62,878 bases of DNA from Porticoccaceae bacterium (GTDB taxonomy: Bacteria > Pseudomonadota > Gammaproteobacteria > Pseudomonadales > Porticoccaceae): assembly GCA_029252555.1 (NCBI GenBank), contig JAQXBF010000040.1, positions 1-62,878 of the forward strand. The letters run 5' to 3'. Of this stretch, positions 39,013 through 48,062 are shown piece after piece (position 1 is the stretch's first letter; each line of letters starts with the position of its first letter). The notes under the pieces are model-generated. The model worked only from the letters and a program-made list of their open reading frames with translations, was not told where the DNA came from and ran no database searches. A program made the translations under genes and the position numbers.

Positions 39013-39834
39013 ATGGATTTTATAGATTCTAAAAATGTAAATAATCGAATTAAAAAACGCACTATTGCTTTGGCAGTTTTATTAAACATATATCTAGTAA
39101 TAGGCACATTGGGCATTTGGCTTATTGTACTGACTGTTTTTGAGCTGGTTACCTCGGCACTCTTGCGCAACGATATTGATGAAGCGGTTTCCAGTGCCAA
39201 TAGTTTTAATAAGGCATTGCCGTTTAAATATTTTGGTCAGGTATTTACCCATATCTAGCATATTTTTCATCACCCGATAAAAATTGAAGAGGATATATTC
39301 GCTACTATCAAAGAAGAGTTAAAAGCCAAGACTCCCATCGAGTCTCTGGAACCTATTGTTATTACCGATAAGGACAAAGATTTACTCGCCTCTGAGAAGC
39401 GCAAGTTCTTGAAGGGTGAAGCGAAGTCTGCCGACCGAGGCACAACGTTAACCCTAATTTTAAATCAGAGTAGCTTTGGTGCTGTTCGCTCTTTTGAATG
39501 GCGTGTGGTTGTTAGCGGCTATGTAGACAACGATGCCAAATTTAAATTAATTGCCTATTCGCGATTCACTTTTTTCTTTTGGATTGCTCCCTATCTTAAG
39601 CGTGAAACCAATTTGCTAAGCAAAGTTAGAACAGTTTATACCAGTGCGTACAATGATATTGATGTCTCTACTCAGGTGCGCTCCATTAGTGAAACTGTAT
39701 TTGACGTTGACCTGAAAGCGCAAAAACTCCAGAGTATGAATATCAATATTTCTGGTGGTAAAGTGAATATGGATAATGTGGTGCAGGGTGCCATGAATAA
39801 AATTAGCGCTGCGGTAAAAGGTGCTAAGGCATGA
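39013..39834 (+). pseudogene. Unknown membrane-anchored protein interrupted by one TAG
   Basis: ATG 39013 follows AAAAGGAG. One frame runs to TGA 39832-39834 with a single TAG at 39256. The first 81 codons encode a basic N-terminus, one long hydrophobic helix (about 20-50) and NDIDEAVSSANSFNKAL. The part after the TAG continues IFHHPIKIEEDIF and ends with QSMNINISGGKVNMDNVVQG. No family recognised. The intact protein would have 273 residues. The downstream half opens again only at 39409. The next frame begins in the overlap ATGA. Confidence 0.65.
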
Positions 39835-40157
39835 GTAAGTCAGGTATCAATATTAATGTCTTTGGCGGCAGTGCCGCGGTGGGTAATGTTAGCCAGGGCG
39901 ATAGTAACTAGCTGCATGCGTATCAAACTAATCATATTGAAGATGATGATTTCGATCGCTTTTATAAGGCCATTGACAACATGGTGGCAAACAAAACTGT
40001 TCCTCGCGCAGAGTATCTTGCCCTAAAGGCCGAGGTTGAATGGTTGCAGCTGCACCCTTCGCCCGCTGGTGTGATCGGGTCAATAAAAGCTCTTTATGAA
40101 AAATATGCTTGGGCCGCTACCCCCTTTAAGGCATTGCTAGGAGTTGTATTGGCTTAA
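39831..40157 (+). pseudogene. Unknown small protein interrupted by one TAG, partner of the preceding gene
   Basis: ATG 39831 overlaps the preceding stop (ATGA). The frame reads MSKSGININVFGGSAAVGNV-SQGDSN, then TAG at 39909-39911, then LHAYQTNHIEDDDFDRFYKA and a helical region to TAA 40155-40157. An intact form would have 108 residues. The start shares the pattern INI-x-GG-xxxx-NV-x-QG with the end of the upstream protein. Short Gly/Asn-Val motifs of this kind occur at the ends of effector-associated and NTPase-linked proteins, but no NTPase is nearby. Function unknown. Confidence 0.6.
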
Positions 40158-40192
40158 TACAATGGGATAACTATATTATTGGGGTATACAGA

Positions 40193-40612
40193 GTGCCTAA
40201 ACTAGCGACCACAGATGCCGAGATAGAGAGCTGTTTTGATGTTATGGCTGAGTTGCGGCCACACCTGTCTCGGGTGACTTTTAGGGAGACTGTGCGGCAG
40301 ATGGAAAGCCAAGGCTATAAGCTTGTTTATATTGCGGTTGAGAACGAGGTAGTCGCGGCCGCTGGATACCGCATTTATACTAACTTATTTATGGGCCTGC
40401 ACTGCTATGTTGATGACTTGGTTACGGCTACAATACATCGCTCAAAAGGTTATGGTGAGCAGATGATTAAATGGCTGCGCAATGAAGCTGTGCAGGCTGG
40501 CTGCAACCACTTCCATTTGGATTCTGGTACTCATCGGGATCAGGCCCATAAGTTTTACTTTGCTCAGGGCCTGCATATTGCCAGTTATCATTTTTCTGAG
40601 GAATTAAAATAA
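40193..40612 (+). CDS. GNAT-family N-acetyltransferase
   Basis: 139 residues starting at GTG 40193. Acetyl-CoA motif A is visible as YVDDLVTATIHRSKGYGEQM (the R-x-x-G-x-G type), followed by GCNHFHLDSGTHRDQAHKFY, where a Tyr can act as general acid. Substrate unknown. Its TAA overlaps the ATG of the next small gene. Confidence 0.86.
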   Translation: MPKLATTDAEIESCFDVMAELRPHLSRVTFRETVRQMESQGYKLVYIAVENEVVAAAGYRIYTNLFMGLHCYVDDLVTATIHRSKGYGEQMIKWLRNEAVQAGCNHFHLDSGTHRDQAHKFYFAQGLHIASYHFSEELK

Positions 40613-40776
40613 TGCCTACTGCTTATGCTGTGGTTATTCTTAACATCGTCTGTATATACATCTGTTATCAGATCGCCAAAAGCCGTAATGGCGATGCTCG
40701 CTTTTGGGGTTTAATGGGGGTCTTGTTTGGGCCTTTTGCCATTCCTTTTGCTTTTTTTTGCGAGAGCGGTCGATAA
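40612..40776 (+). CDS. Small two-helix membrane protein
   Basis: 54 residues, ATG at 40612 overlapping the GNAT stop (TAATG). Helix 1 is about 3-20 (YAVVILNIVCIYICY) and helix 2 about 31-49 (FWGLMGVLFGPFAIPFAFF), joined by a basic loop AKSRNGDAR. The one-base overlap and the GNAT and ACT genes on each side support real translation. Function unknown. Confidence 0.65.
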   Translation: MPTAYAVVILNIVCIYICYQIAKSRNGDARFWGLMGVLFGPFAIPFAFFCESGR

Positions 40777-40781
40777 GTAAG

Positions 40782-41183
40782 ATGTCTGGGGAAACTGACT
40801 TAAAAGCCATCCTCAAGACCCTGTCGCCCAATTTGCTGGGCGACACCTATGTCTTTTGCACTTTGCCTGGCGCTAGCTATGGTGACTATGCCGAGGCCAA
40901 GCCAATTGCCAGTTTTCAGGAGCATGAGGGGTTAACATTGGTGGTGACTCAACAAAGTGCCGATGCTCTGGGCTTGGGTTATGAGGGTTTGTTTCGCTGT
41001 ATTAGCCTGCAGGTGCATTCGAGTTTGGAGTCCGTTGGCTTAACCGCCGTTGTTGCGGGCAAGTTGGCTGTTTATGACATCAGTGCCAATATGATTGCTG
41101 GTTTCTTCCATGACCATTTGTTTGTGCCCGAAGCGAAAGCTGATTTGGCGCTGGACCTACTGCATAATCTCAATCAGGTGTGA
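40782..41183 (+). CDS. ACT-domain protein
   Basis: 133 residues from ATG 40782, 5 bases after the small membrane gene. The upstream in-frame extension overlaps that gene and is rejected. The protein has two ACT-like repeats (about 12-70 and 72-130); the second contains VGLTAVVAGKLAVYDISANM and FFHDHLFVPEAKADLAL. Such stand-alone ACT proteins probably bind amino acids. Ligand unknown. Confidence 0.8.
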   Translation: MSGETDLKAILKTLSPNLLGDTYVFCTLPGASYGDYAEAKPIASFQEHEGLTLVVTQQSADALGLGYEGLFRCISLQVHSSLESVGLTAVVAGKLAVYDISANMIAGFFHDHLFVPEAKADLALDLLHNLNQV

Positions 41184-41312
41184 CTTCAATAGTATTTCGC
41201 ATTTCTCCACAGCATAAATTATAAGCTAGGCTTATTAGGAGCCATGCGTTTTACCCGCTATGCGTTTTATCAGCCAATGGAAGAAATTTTATTAATGGAA
41301 TGGGGCGCACCT

Positions 41313-41836
41313 ATGAAGATATTAGCTTTTGCTGCCAGTAACAGTTCAGTTTCGATCAATAAAAAACAAGTGACCTATGCGGTAGGCCTATTGAATGGGG
41401 TAGAGTCGGAAGTACTCGACCTCAATGATTATGAAATGCCTCTCTTTAGCCAGGACCGCGAGCATCACCTGGGTAGCCCCCGGCAGGCGGTGGATTTTAT
41501 GGCAAAGATCGCTACCGCTGATGCGCTTATTACTTCTTTTGCTGAACACAACCGTTCTTATTCCGCAGCCTACAAAAATCTGTTTGATTGGTGCTCGCGG
41601 ATTCAGCAAAACGTATTTCAGGATAAACCAATTGTCTATATCTCGACTTCTCCGGCCCCGGTGGCGCGGGTTCTGTGTTAGCTGCCGCATCAGCGTCTGC
41701 CCCTTATTTTGGGGTGAATCTCAAGGCCAGTGTTTCTATACTCCAGTTTTCAACTGTGTGAGACGATAAGGCTAAGATAATTACTGATGAGAATATTCGC
41801 GGTCAACTACAGCAGGCGGTAAATCTGTTGTTATAA
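41313..41836 (+). pseudogene. NADPH-dependent FMN reductase, frameshifted
   Basis: From ATG 41313 (MKILAFAASNSSVSIN) the flavodoxin-like fold is clear: SEVLDLNDYEMPLFSQD, ALITSFAEHNRSYSAAYKN and KPIVYISTSP. The phosphate loop then breaks: TSP-GPGG becomes SPAPVARVLC and stops at 41681. Shifting by one base near 41655 restores GPGGAG-SVLAAASASAPYFG. A second disruption lies near 41765 before DENIRGQLQQAVNLL and TAA 41834. Intact relatives have about 175 residues. Confidence 0.78.
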
Positions 41837-41922
41837 AGCCCATGACTATAAATGGCTCAGGCACAAAAACCCCCGACAGGTTGTTATCTGCCGAGCTTTT
41901 TAAAGCGTTTAAAATTCTGCCT

Positions 41923-43203
41923 TTAGGCGCCAAACACCCCTTTAAAGAAAAAGAAGAACAGAATAGAAAGGCCTGCACCAGCGGGCAGTGTAACCACCCA
42001 TGACAGGAAGATGGAGCCAACCATTCTCAGGTTGATTGCGCCAATGCCTCGCGCCATGCCCACACCCAATACTGCGCCTACCAATGTGTGGGTGGTAGAG
42101 ATTGGTAGCCCGGTACCTGAAGCCAATACTACGGTGGCTGCAGCACCCAGTTCGGCAGCGAAGCCGCGACTTGGGGTTAGCTCGGTAATCTTGCGGCCGA
42201 TGGTACCCATGACTTTAAAGCCGTAGGTCGCGAGTCCAAAGACAATGCCAGCACCACCCAGCAACAGAATCCAGCTGGGCATCATGCTTTTCGCGGCGAT
42301 ATCGCCACCGGCATTAACCACATTAACCACAGCAGCAAGGGGGCCGACTGCGTTGGCCACATCATTTGAACCATGGGCGAAGGCCATACTACAGGCGGTA
42401 AAAATCATGAGTACGGCGAAAACCTTTTCAACATTATAGAAACGGTTGTTTTCTTCTTTGCTTTCGTCGCGCTCGACTTTACTCAACAGATAGCTGCCGA
42501 TGATGGTAACTACAATACCAAAGCCTATGGCGACAATGACGTTTTCACCATAGGAAAGCTTGATGCCGAAATCTTTAAATACATGCTTTAACCCTTTTAG
42601 CAGTGTCACCATGGCCATCAGGAAGCCTACGGCAAACATGTACATAGGTGCGTATTTTTTGGCTCGGTCAAAAGGATTATCTTGAATTAGAATCAGGCGC
42701 TGAACGCTTCTGAATATGGCAAAGGATATGGTGCCTGCCATCACTGGTGATACTACCCAGCTGGCGACAATGGTGCTTACCTTGGTCCAGTTGACCGCAT
42801 CATAGGACACGCCAACCGCAGCAAAGCCAACAATGGCGCCAACAATACTGTGGGTTGTGGATACCGGCCAACCCATAAAGCTGGCGACTGCTAGCCAGGT
42901 GCCTGCGGCCAGTAGCGCCGAGAGCATGCCGAATACCAGCAGATCTGGCTGATCGGTAAATACCGCTGAATCTACAATGCCTTTACGAATGGTCGAGGTA
43001 ACTTCGCCACCAGCTAAGTAGGCACCGGCAAATTCAAAGACCATGGCAATCAAAATTGCCTGTTTGATGGTTAGGGCTTTGGAGCCCACCGAGGTACCCA
43101 TTGCGTTGGCGACATCATTTGCCCCGACACCCCAAGCCATAAAGAAGCCGAATGCACCGGCCATAATAATCAGGATGGTGCCGTATTCAGTAAATAATTC
43201 CAT
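41923..43203 (-). CDS. pit: Low-affinity inorganic phosphate transporter Pit
   Basis: 426 residues with two homologous membrane halves, each with the PiT signature: GANDVANAMGTSVGSKALT near the N-terminus and GSNDVANAVGPLAAV in the second half. Couples phosphate entry to a cation (H+ or Na+). It follows the DUF47 gene after 21 bases. A G-U-containing hairpin with five T at about 41865-41895 may terminate it. Confidence 0.94.
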   Translation of the reverse strand: MELFTEYGTILIIMAGAFGFFMAWGVGANDVANAMGTSVGSKALTIKQAILIAMVFEFAGAYLAGGEVTSTIRKGIVDSAVFTDQPDLLVFGMLSALLAAGTWLAVASFMGWPVSTTHSIVGAIVGFAAVGVSYDAVNWTKVSTIVASWVVSPVMAGTISFAIFRSVQRLILIQDNPFDRAKKYAPMYMFAVGFLMAMVTLLKGLKHVFKDFGIKLSYGENVIVAIGFGIVVTIIGSYLLSKVERDESKEENNRFYNVEKVFAVLMIFTACSMAFAHGSNDVANAVGPLAAVVNVVNAGGDIAAKSMMPSWILLLGGAGIVFGLATYGFKVMGTIGRKITELTPSRGFAAELGAAATVVLASGTGLPISTTHTLVGAVLGVGMARGIGAINLRMVGSIFLSWVVTLPAGAGLSILFFFFFKGVFGA

Positions 43204-43224
43204 GGTGAGTGGTCCGAAAAGTGA

Positions 43225-43905
43225 TTATTTAGCGAGTAAAAGCTCGAGGCTATTGCCAACGCGCTCAGCGGTATCTGCAATGGCACCGATATTATCGATG
43301 GTGCTATACAGGAACATCACATCAACTGGGGGCATATCTGCTTCCAGCTTGAACAGACGGTGACGGAGCTTGCGCTCTTTTTTGTCGACTTTCTGTTCCT
43401 GAGCGTCCAGCTCGCGTATTAACTTCTGGACAAACTTAACTTCCTGGCCGGTAAACCCTGTTTCCAGCAGTTCGTCTAACTCATTGATTGCTTTCAGAGC
43501 TTTTTCACAGGTTTCGATTGCGCTCTTTACAAAGCCGATAAGGTCGGCCTGCAGAGCAGCGGGGATATCCATCTCACGACCCAACACGATGCCGCACACA
43601 TCTTTGGCCATATTGGCGATTTCATCTTGCTGAGAGAGAATATTGAGCAGATCTGAGCGTGACATAGGCATAAATAGGCTCTTTGGCATATTTAAGCGGA
43701 ACTGCTTTTTCAGTTCGTCAGCGCGGTTTTCATTCTCGGCAATCTGATCAAAAATTTTACTGGCCTTGGGCCATTTGTTGGTAATGACTGCGTCAAAGAA
43801 AGGTTCTAACTGTGCCGCGCAATTTACGGCAAGAGACATATGCTCTTGCAATGGTTTGATCGGGGACTTGCCAAACAGATTAGAAATTGGGTTACTAAAT
43901 GCCAT
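43225..43905 (-). CDS. DUF47/PhoU-like phosphate transport partner
   Basis: 226 residues, all helical, of the DUF47 (TIGR00153) family that regularly pairs with Pit-type transporters. Acidic metal-binding motifs of the PhoU kind are visible (AENENRADELKKQFR and QQDEIANMAKDVCG). It is thought to modulate or chaperone the transporter. First gene of the pair, divergent from nothing close. Confidence 0.92.
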   Translation of the reverse strand: MAFSNPISNLFGKSPIKPLQEHMSLAVNCAAQLEPFFDAVITNKWPKASKIFDQIAENENRADELKKQFRLNMPKSLFMPMSRSDLLNILSQQDEIANMAKDVCGIVLGREMDIPAALQADLIGFVKSAIETCEKALKAINELDELLETGFTGQEVKFVQKLIRELDAQEQKVDKKERKLRHRLFKLEADMPPVDVMFLYSTIDNIGAIADTAERVGNSLELLLAK

Positions 43906-43994
43906 AGAGCCATCCTCTTATTCAGTTCGCAGTATAGGCCGTTGTCATAAAATTGAAACAATTAAGATGGAATATTTTGGCCGCGTTTGCTGTG

Positions 43995-46106
43995 TCAGGC
44001 TTGAGCGTATTGTTCGCTGTGTCCGAGCCATCGATCGATCAAGCCATCGACCGTGTCGGCGTGGTTGAGCAGCAGATTTTCGGCGAGGTTTTTGATCTCT
44101 GGAAGCATGTGCGCATCTCGCTGCAAGTCGGCAATATGCAGCTGCATATCGCCGGTTTGGCGGGTACCCAGCACTTCGCCGGGGCCGCGCAGCTCGAGGT
44201 CTTTTTCAGCAATCTTAAAACCGTCGGTAGTTTCACGCATAATTTTCAGGCGCGCGCTGCCATTGCCGGAAATAGGGGGGCTGTAAAGGAGAACACAGTG
44301 GCTGTTCTGGGAGCCTCGACCCACCCGACCCCGCAGCTGATGCAACTGGGATAAGCCCAGGCGCTCGGCATTTTCGATAATCATCAGGCTGGCATTGGGC
44401 ACGTCGACACCCACCTCGATAACCGTGGTGGCGACTAATAAGTTAATCTCGCCAGATTTAAAGGCTTCCATCATTTCCAGTTTTTCCCTGGGCTTGAGCC
44501 GGCCGTGAATCAGACCAATCTTCAGCCCGGGCAGCATTAGCTGCAGTTCGCTAGCGGTGACTTCTGCGGCCTGGGCCTCGAGCACATCGGATTCTTCAAT
44601 TAAGGTACAGACCCAATAAGCCTGCCTGCCCTGGGTGCAGGAGAGGCGTACTCGCTCAATAATATCGTTGCGCCGCAGATTGCTTAGCACCACAGTTTCT
44701 ACCGGCGTGCGGCCTGGAGGCAGCTCATCAATAACAGAACAGTCGAGATCTGCATAGGCACTCATGGCCAGGGTTCTAGGAATTGGTGTGGCGGTCATAA
44801 TAAGTTGATGGGGCGCAGGTCCATTGAGGCGCGGGCCCTCCGGGCTAAAGCCTTTGTTGCGCAAAGCCAGGCGTTGATGCACGCCAAAGCGATGCTGTTC
44901 ATCAATAATACTAAGGCCAAGGTCATGAAATTCTACGGTCTCTTGAAATAATGCATGGGTGCCGATCACCATTTGCGCTGTGCCATCGGCAATAGCCAGT
45001 AGCTGCATCTCGCGGGCTTTGCCTTTGACCTTGCCGGTTAAGAACGCAACTCGAATACCCAAGGGGCGCAGCCATTGTTCAAAGTTAATGCGGTGCTGGT
45101 CGGCCAGAATCTCGGTGGGTGCCATTAGTGCGGCCTGCTTGCCATTAGCTATGGCTTGCACAGCAGCCATAGCGGCTACCACGGTTTTGCCAGAGCCCAC
45201 ATCTCCTTGCACTAGTCGCAGCATGGGCACTGCGGTGCTGATATCGGCATTAATTTCGGCCGCCACTTTTTGCTGGGCACCAGTTAAGTCGAAAGCAAGT
45301 TGCTCGAGAAATTTATTCCGCGCACCTTTATCTTCTGTGAGTAATGGCGCCTGCTGTAGCTGTACCTTTTTTCGCAGACGCAGCAGGCTTAGATTGTGGG
45401 CAATTAGCTCTTCTGCGGCCAGACGTTGCTGGGCTGGGTGCTCACCCTCCGCCAGCAGATTTAATGCTGTGCCTGGGGGAGGGTTATGGAGCAGGTGCAA
45501 TGCGTCCACCAGGGAGTAGGAGAGTTGGTGCTCTAGGCCCCCACTGATATCCGCGGGCAATAATTCGGCGACCGGATGATCATTGAGGCGTTTTAATGCC
45601 TGGCCACAGAAATCCCGTATCCGGGTTTGGGTGATGCCCTCGGTAGCTGGGTAAATTGGTGTCAATGTCTCTTCCAGCTCGGTGGGATTGGGGGTGTCCA
45701 GATACTGATACTCTGGGTGATAGAGTTCAACACCAGATTTGCCTCGCCGCACTTCACCAAAACAGCGCAGTTTGGTACCTGGCTTAAGCCGCTCTTGTTG
45801 GGCACGATTAAAGTGAAAAAACCTTATGGTCGCCACACCGCTATGGTCCTGGAGTCTGCATACCAGACTGCGGCGACGGCCAAACACAACATCACTGGCG
45901 CGAACCTCACCTTCAATAACCACTTCGGTCATGGGCTGAATGCCACCAATGGGGGTGATCTGGGTGCGGTCGATGTAGCGCAGGGGCAGATGAAACAATA
46001 AGTCTTGCAAGCTGTAGAGGCCGAGTTTTTTTAACTTGGTCGCCAGTGCTGGCCCAATGCCGCTTAGGGTTTCTACACTCAATTTATCCAGAGAGGCAGC
46101 CGTCAT
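43995..46106 (-). CDS. recG: ATP-dependent DNA helicase RecG
   Basis: Branch-migration helicase that remodels stalled forks and Holliday junctions. The 703 residues hold an N-terminal wedge/OB domain (about 60-160), the helicase motifs GDVGSGKT (I), DEQHRFGV (II), TATPIPRTLAM (III), and the C-terminal segment LRGRVGRGSQNSHC (VI) with GTRQTGDM. Its ATG overlaps the oxyR TAA by one base. The oxyR-recG pair is also found in pseudomonads. Confidence 0.97.
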   Translation of the reverse strand: MTAASLDKLSVETLSGIGPALATKLKKLGLYSLQDLLFHLPLRYIDRTQITPIGGIQPMTEVVIEGEVRASDVVFGRRRSLVCRLQDHSGVATIRFFHFNRAQQERLKPGTKLRCFGEVRRGKSGVELYHPEYQYLDTPNPTELEETLTPIYPATEGITQTRIRDFCGQALKRLNDHPVAELLPADISGGLEHQLSYSLVDALHLLHNPPPGTALNLLAEGEHPAQQRLAAEELIAHNLSLLRLRKKVQLQQAPLLTEDKGARNKFLEQLAFDLTGAQQKVAAEINADISTAVPMLRLVQGDVGSGKTVVAAMAAVQAIANGKQAALMAPTEILADQHRINFEQWLRPLGIRVAFLTGKVKGKAREMQLLAIADGTAQMVIGTHALFQETVEFHDLGLSIIDEQHRFGVHQRLALRNKGFSPEGPRLNGPAPHQLIMTATPIPRTLAMSAYADLDCSVIDELPPGRTPVETVVLSNLRRNDIIERVRLSCTQGRQAYWVCTLIEESDVLEAQAAEVTASELQLMLPGLKIGLIHGRLKPREKLEMMEAFKSGEINLLVATTVIEVGVDVPNASLMIIENAERLGLSQLHQLRGRVGRGSQNSHCVLLYSPPISGNGSARLKIMRETTDGFKIAEKDLELRGPGEVLGTRQTGDMQLHIADLQRDAHMLPEIKNLAENLLLNHADTVDGLIDRWLGHSEQYAQA

Positions 46107-47053
46107 TAGAGATTTCTCAAGCCTGAACTTTTAACAATATCTACCCCGGGAAGGTTGCGCTCATTAATCGCAATGCGCAGGGCATCAATGGCCTTGTGCC
46201 GAGGGAAGCTTGCTCGCCAAGCCAAGGCGGTGGTGCGCGATGGCGCAGTGCCTGCAAAGGGCCGAGTCGCCAGAGCGTTACCGCGATAGCTGGCGCCCAT
46301 GGCTGCTGATTGGGGCAAAATAGTAATACCTAGCCCAGACGCCACCATATAGCAGAGTGTTTCCAGAGAACTGCCTTCGGTCATGGTTCGAATGGGCGCG
46401 GTCTCATTGGGGTTTTGATTAATATTGGGCAGTGCTTCAATCACCTGATCTCTAAAACAATGGCCTTCGCCCATCATCAACACATTTTCGCCATCAAGAT
46501 CGCTGTGCTCGATCTCCTGTTTAGCAGCAAGGATATGATTCTCAGGAATCAGCACTACAAAGGGTTCTTCATACAGTGGCTGCACAACGACATCTGGCTC
46601 GGTAAAAGGCAGGGCAACAATAATGACATCTACTTCGCCACTGCGGAGTCGCTTGCGCAAGCTGCTGGTATAACCCTCTTCAATAACCAGAGGCATTTGT
46701 GGGGCTTGCTTTTGAAGCGGCGGAATAAAATGCGGGAACAGATAAGGGCCAATGGTAAAGATGGCAGCCACATGCAGTGGGCTATTGAGCTGGTCTTTGC
46801 CAGAGGTGGCGATATCTTTGATCGCTGCTGCTTCCTCAAGCACGCGCTGGGACTGGGCAATAATCTGGTCGCCGACGGGGGTGGGCCTCACACTGCTTTT
46901 AGAGCGTTCAAAAAGATCAACACCCAGTTCACTTTCCAGTTTTTTAACCGCTATACTCAGCGTCGGTTGACTGACATTGCAGCGCTCGGCGGCTTGGCCA
47001 AAATGCTGGAGCTGGGCCAAGGTGGTGATATAGCGGAGTTCTGTGAGTGTCAT
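46106..47053 (-). CDS. oxyR: OxyR-like LysR-family regulator lacking the resolving cysteine
   Basis: 315 residues with a LysR winged helix (LQHFGQAAERCNVSQPTLS) and a ligand domain. The peroxide-sensing Cys199 sits in GEGHCFRDQ exactly at the Escherichia coli position. The resolving position 208 is Leu (VIEALPN) instead of Cys. Remaining Cys are C25 and one near 228 (ETLCYM). It should still bind the OxyR-type DNA site, but the C199-C208 disulfide cannot form. It sits upstream of recG and divergent from the SDR gene, 59 bases apart. Confidence 0.9.
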   Translation of the reverse strand: MTLTELRYITTLAQLQHFGQAAERCNVSQPTLSIAVKKLESELGVDLFERSKSSVRPTPVGDQIIAQSQRVLEEAAAIKDIATSGKDQLNSPLHVAAIFTIGPYLFPHFIPPLQKQAPQMPLVIEEGYTSSLRKRLRSGEVDVIIVALPFTEPDVVVQPLYEEPFVVLIPENHILAAKQEIEHSDLDGENVLMMGEGHCFRDQVIEALPNINQNPNETAPIRTMTEGSSLETLCYMVASGLGITILPQSAAMGASYRGNALATRPFAGTAPSRTTALAWRASFPRHKAIDALRIAINERNLPGVDIVKSSGLRNL

Positions 47054-47112
47054 GTGGCGTACCTTTTTTTGCGCTAACTAATCTTTTTAATAATAGCTAG
47101 TATTAATCAAAT

Positions 47113-47952
47113 ATGACAGATCAATTAAAAATATTATTTGCCGCCTGTGGTGATATTGCTCAGCGCGCGGCAGCCCGCACTCAACACCAGAGCTTTGGCC
47201 TGAGGCGTAACCCCGAAAGACTCCCGGCCGGTATTGACCCCATTGCTGGGGATATGACAGATAGTACTGAGCTGAGGGCTGTTCTGGATCAGGGTTTTGA
47301 TGTGGTGGTGGTCACACTGACACCGAGCACCTTTACTGAACAGGCCTACCGGGATTCTTATCTTAAAGGCGCCCAGGCTTTGTCCCTGGCTATTGGCGCC
47401 ACAGAGCACAAACCCAAACTGGTTATCTGGGTCTCTAGTACCAGTGTTTATGGCCATAATAATGGCGACTGGGTTGATGAGAGCACAGCCACGAACCCCC
47501 AATCATTTTCGGGCAAATTGCTGCTTGAAGCTGAGCAACTCATTGCTGATTTGCCCTGTGACCACAGCATTGTGCGATTTTCCGGCATCTATGGGCCGGG
47601 CCGAACCAGAATGCTAAGTCAGGTAAAAGCGGGTAAAGGCCGGCCAGCTGAACCTGAACAATGGAGCAATCGAATTTATAGTGATGACTGCGGCGGTGTG
47701 CTGTCTCACCTTATTGATCTGTTTGCTGCGGGCGAGGCCATAGAAACAGTTTATCTGGCCACCGACTCTGCGCCAGTGACTCAACATGATTTGCGAGTCT
47801 GGATGGCGGCACAGATGCAGGTTTCCTTGACCGATGAGATTGTTGTGCAGAAAGCCGTTAGGCGCTGCAGTAATCAGCGTCTGCTGGCGTCGGGCTTTGA
47901 GTTTATCTATCCCAGCTATAAAGAGGGCTATTTGGCTTTGATGGCTAAATAA
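47113..47952 (+). CDS. NAD(P)-dependent epimerase-like SDR protein (YeeZ-like)
   Basis: 279 residues of the extended/atypical SDR fold. The N-terminal dinucleotide site is degenerate (ILFAACGDIAQRAA instead of GxxGxxG). WVSSTSVYG carries the Tyr and preceding Ser, and RFSGIYGPGR follows. This pattern is that of the YeeZ-type family of unknown substrate. It is divergent from oxyR. Confidence 0.82.
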   Translation: MTDQLKILFAACGDIAQRAAARTQHQSFGLRRNPERLPAGIDPIAGDMTDSTELRAVLDQGFDVVVVTLTPSTFTEQAYRDSYLKGAQALSLAIGATEHKPKLVIWVSSTSVYGHNNGDWVDESTATNPQSFSGKLLLEAEQLIADLPCDHSIVRFSGIYGPGRTRMLSQVKAGKGRPAEPEQWSNRIYSDDCGGVLSHLIDLFAAGEAIETVYLATDSAPVTQHDLRVWMAAQMQVSLTDEIVVQKAVRRCSNQRLLASGFEFIYPSYKEGYLALMAK

Positions 47953-48062
47953 ATTGTTTTAGCACTCTGCCAATTTTGTCTGCACTGTATCTGAAGCTTA
48001 TGTTGTTCCATGGATGTATCGACTGGGCAGACTTATTTTGTTGATCAGCTCAAGGAAGAAAA

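Noticed and set aside
32607-40157. TAG (or TGA) read as a sense codon to explain the in-frame stops
   Set aside because: Several intact core genes in the window end in TAG (coxB, coxC, cyoE, cytochrome c4, dsbA), and other broken genes also carry TGA, TAA or frameshifts. No suppressor tRNA was seen.
44959-45519. 186-residue plus-strand frame inside recG
   Set aside because: Ser/Ala/Cys-rich composition typical of an antisense shadow; recG is clear on the other strand.
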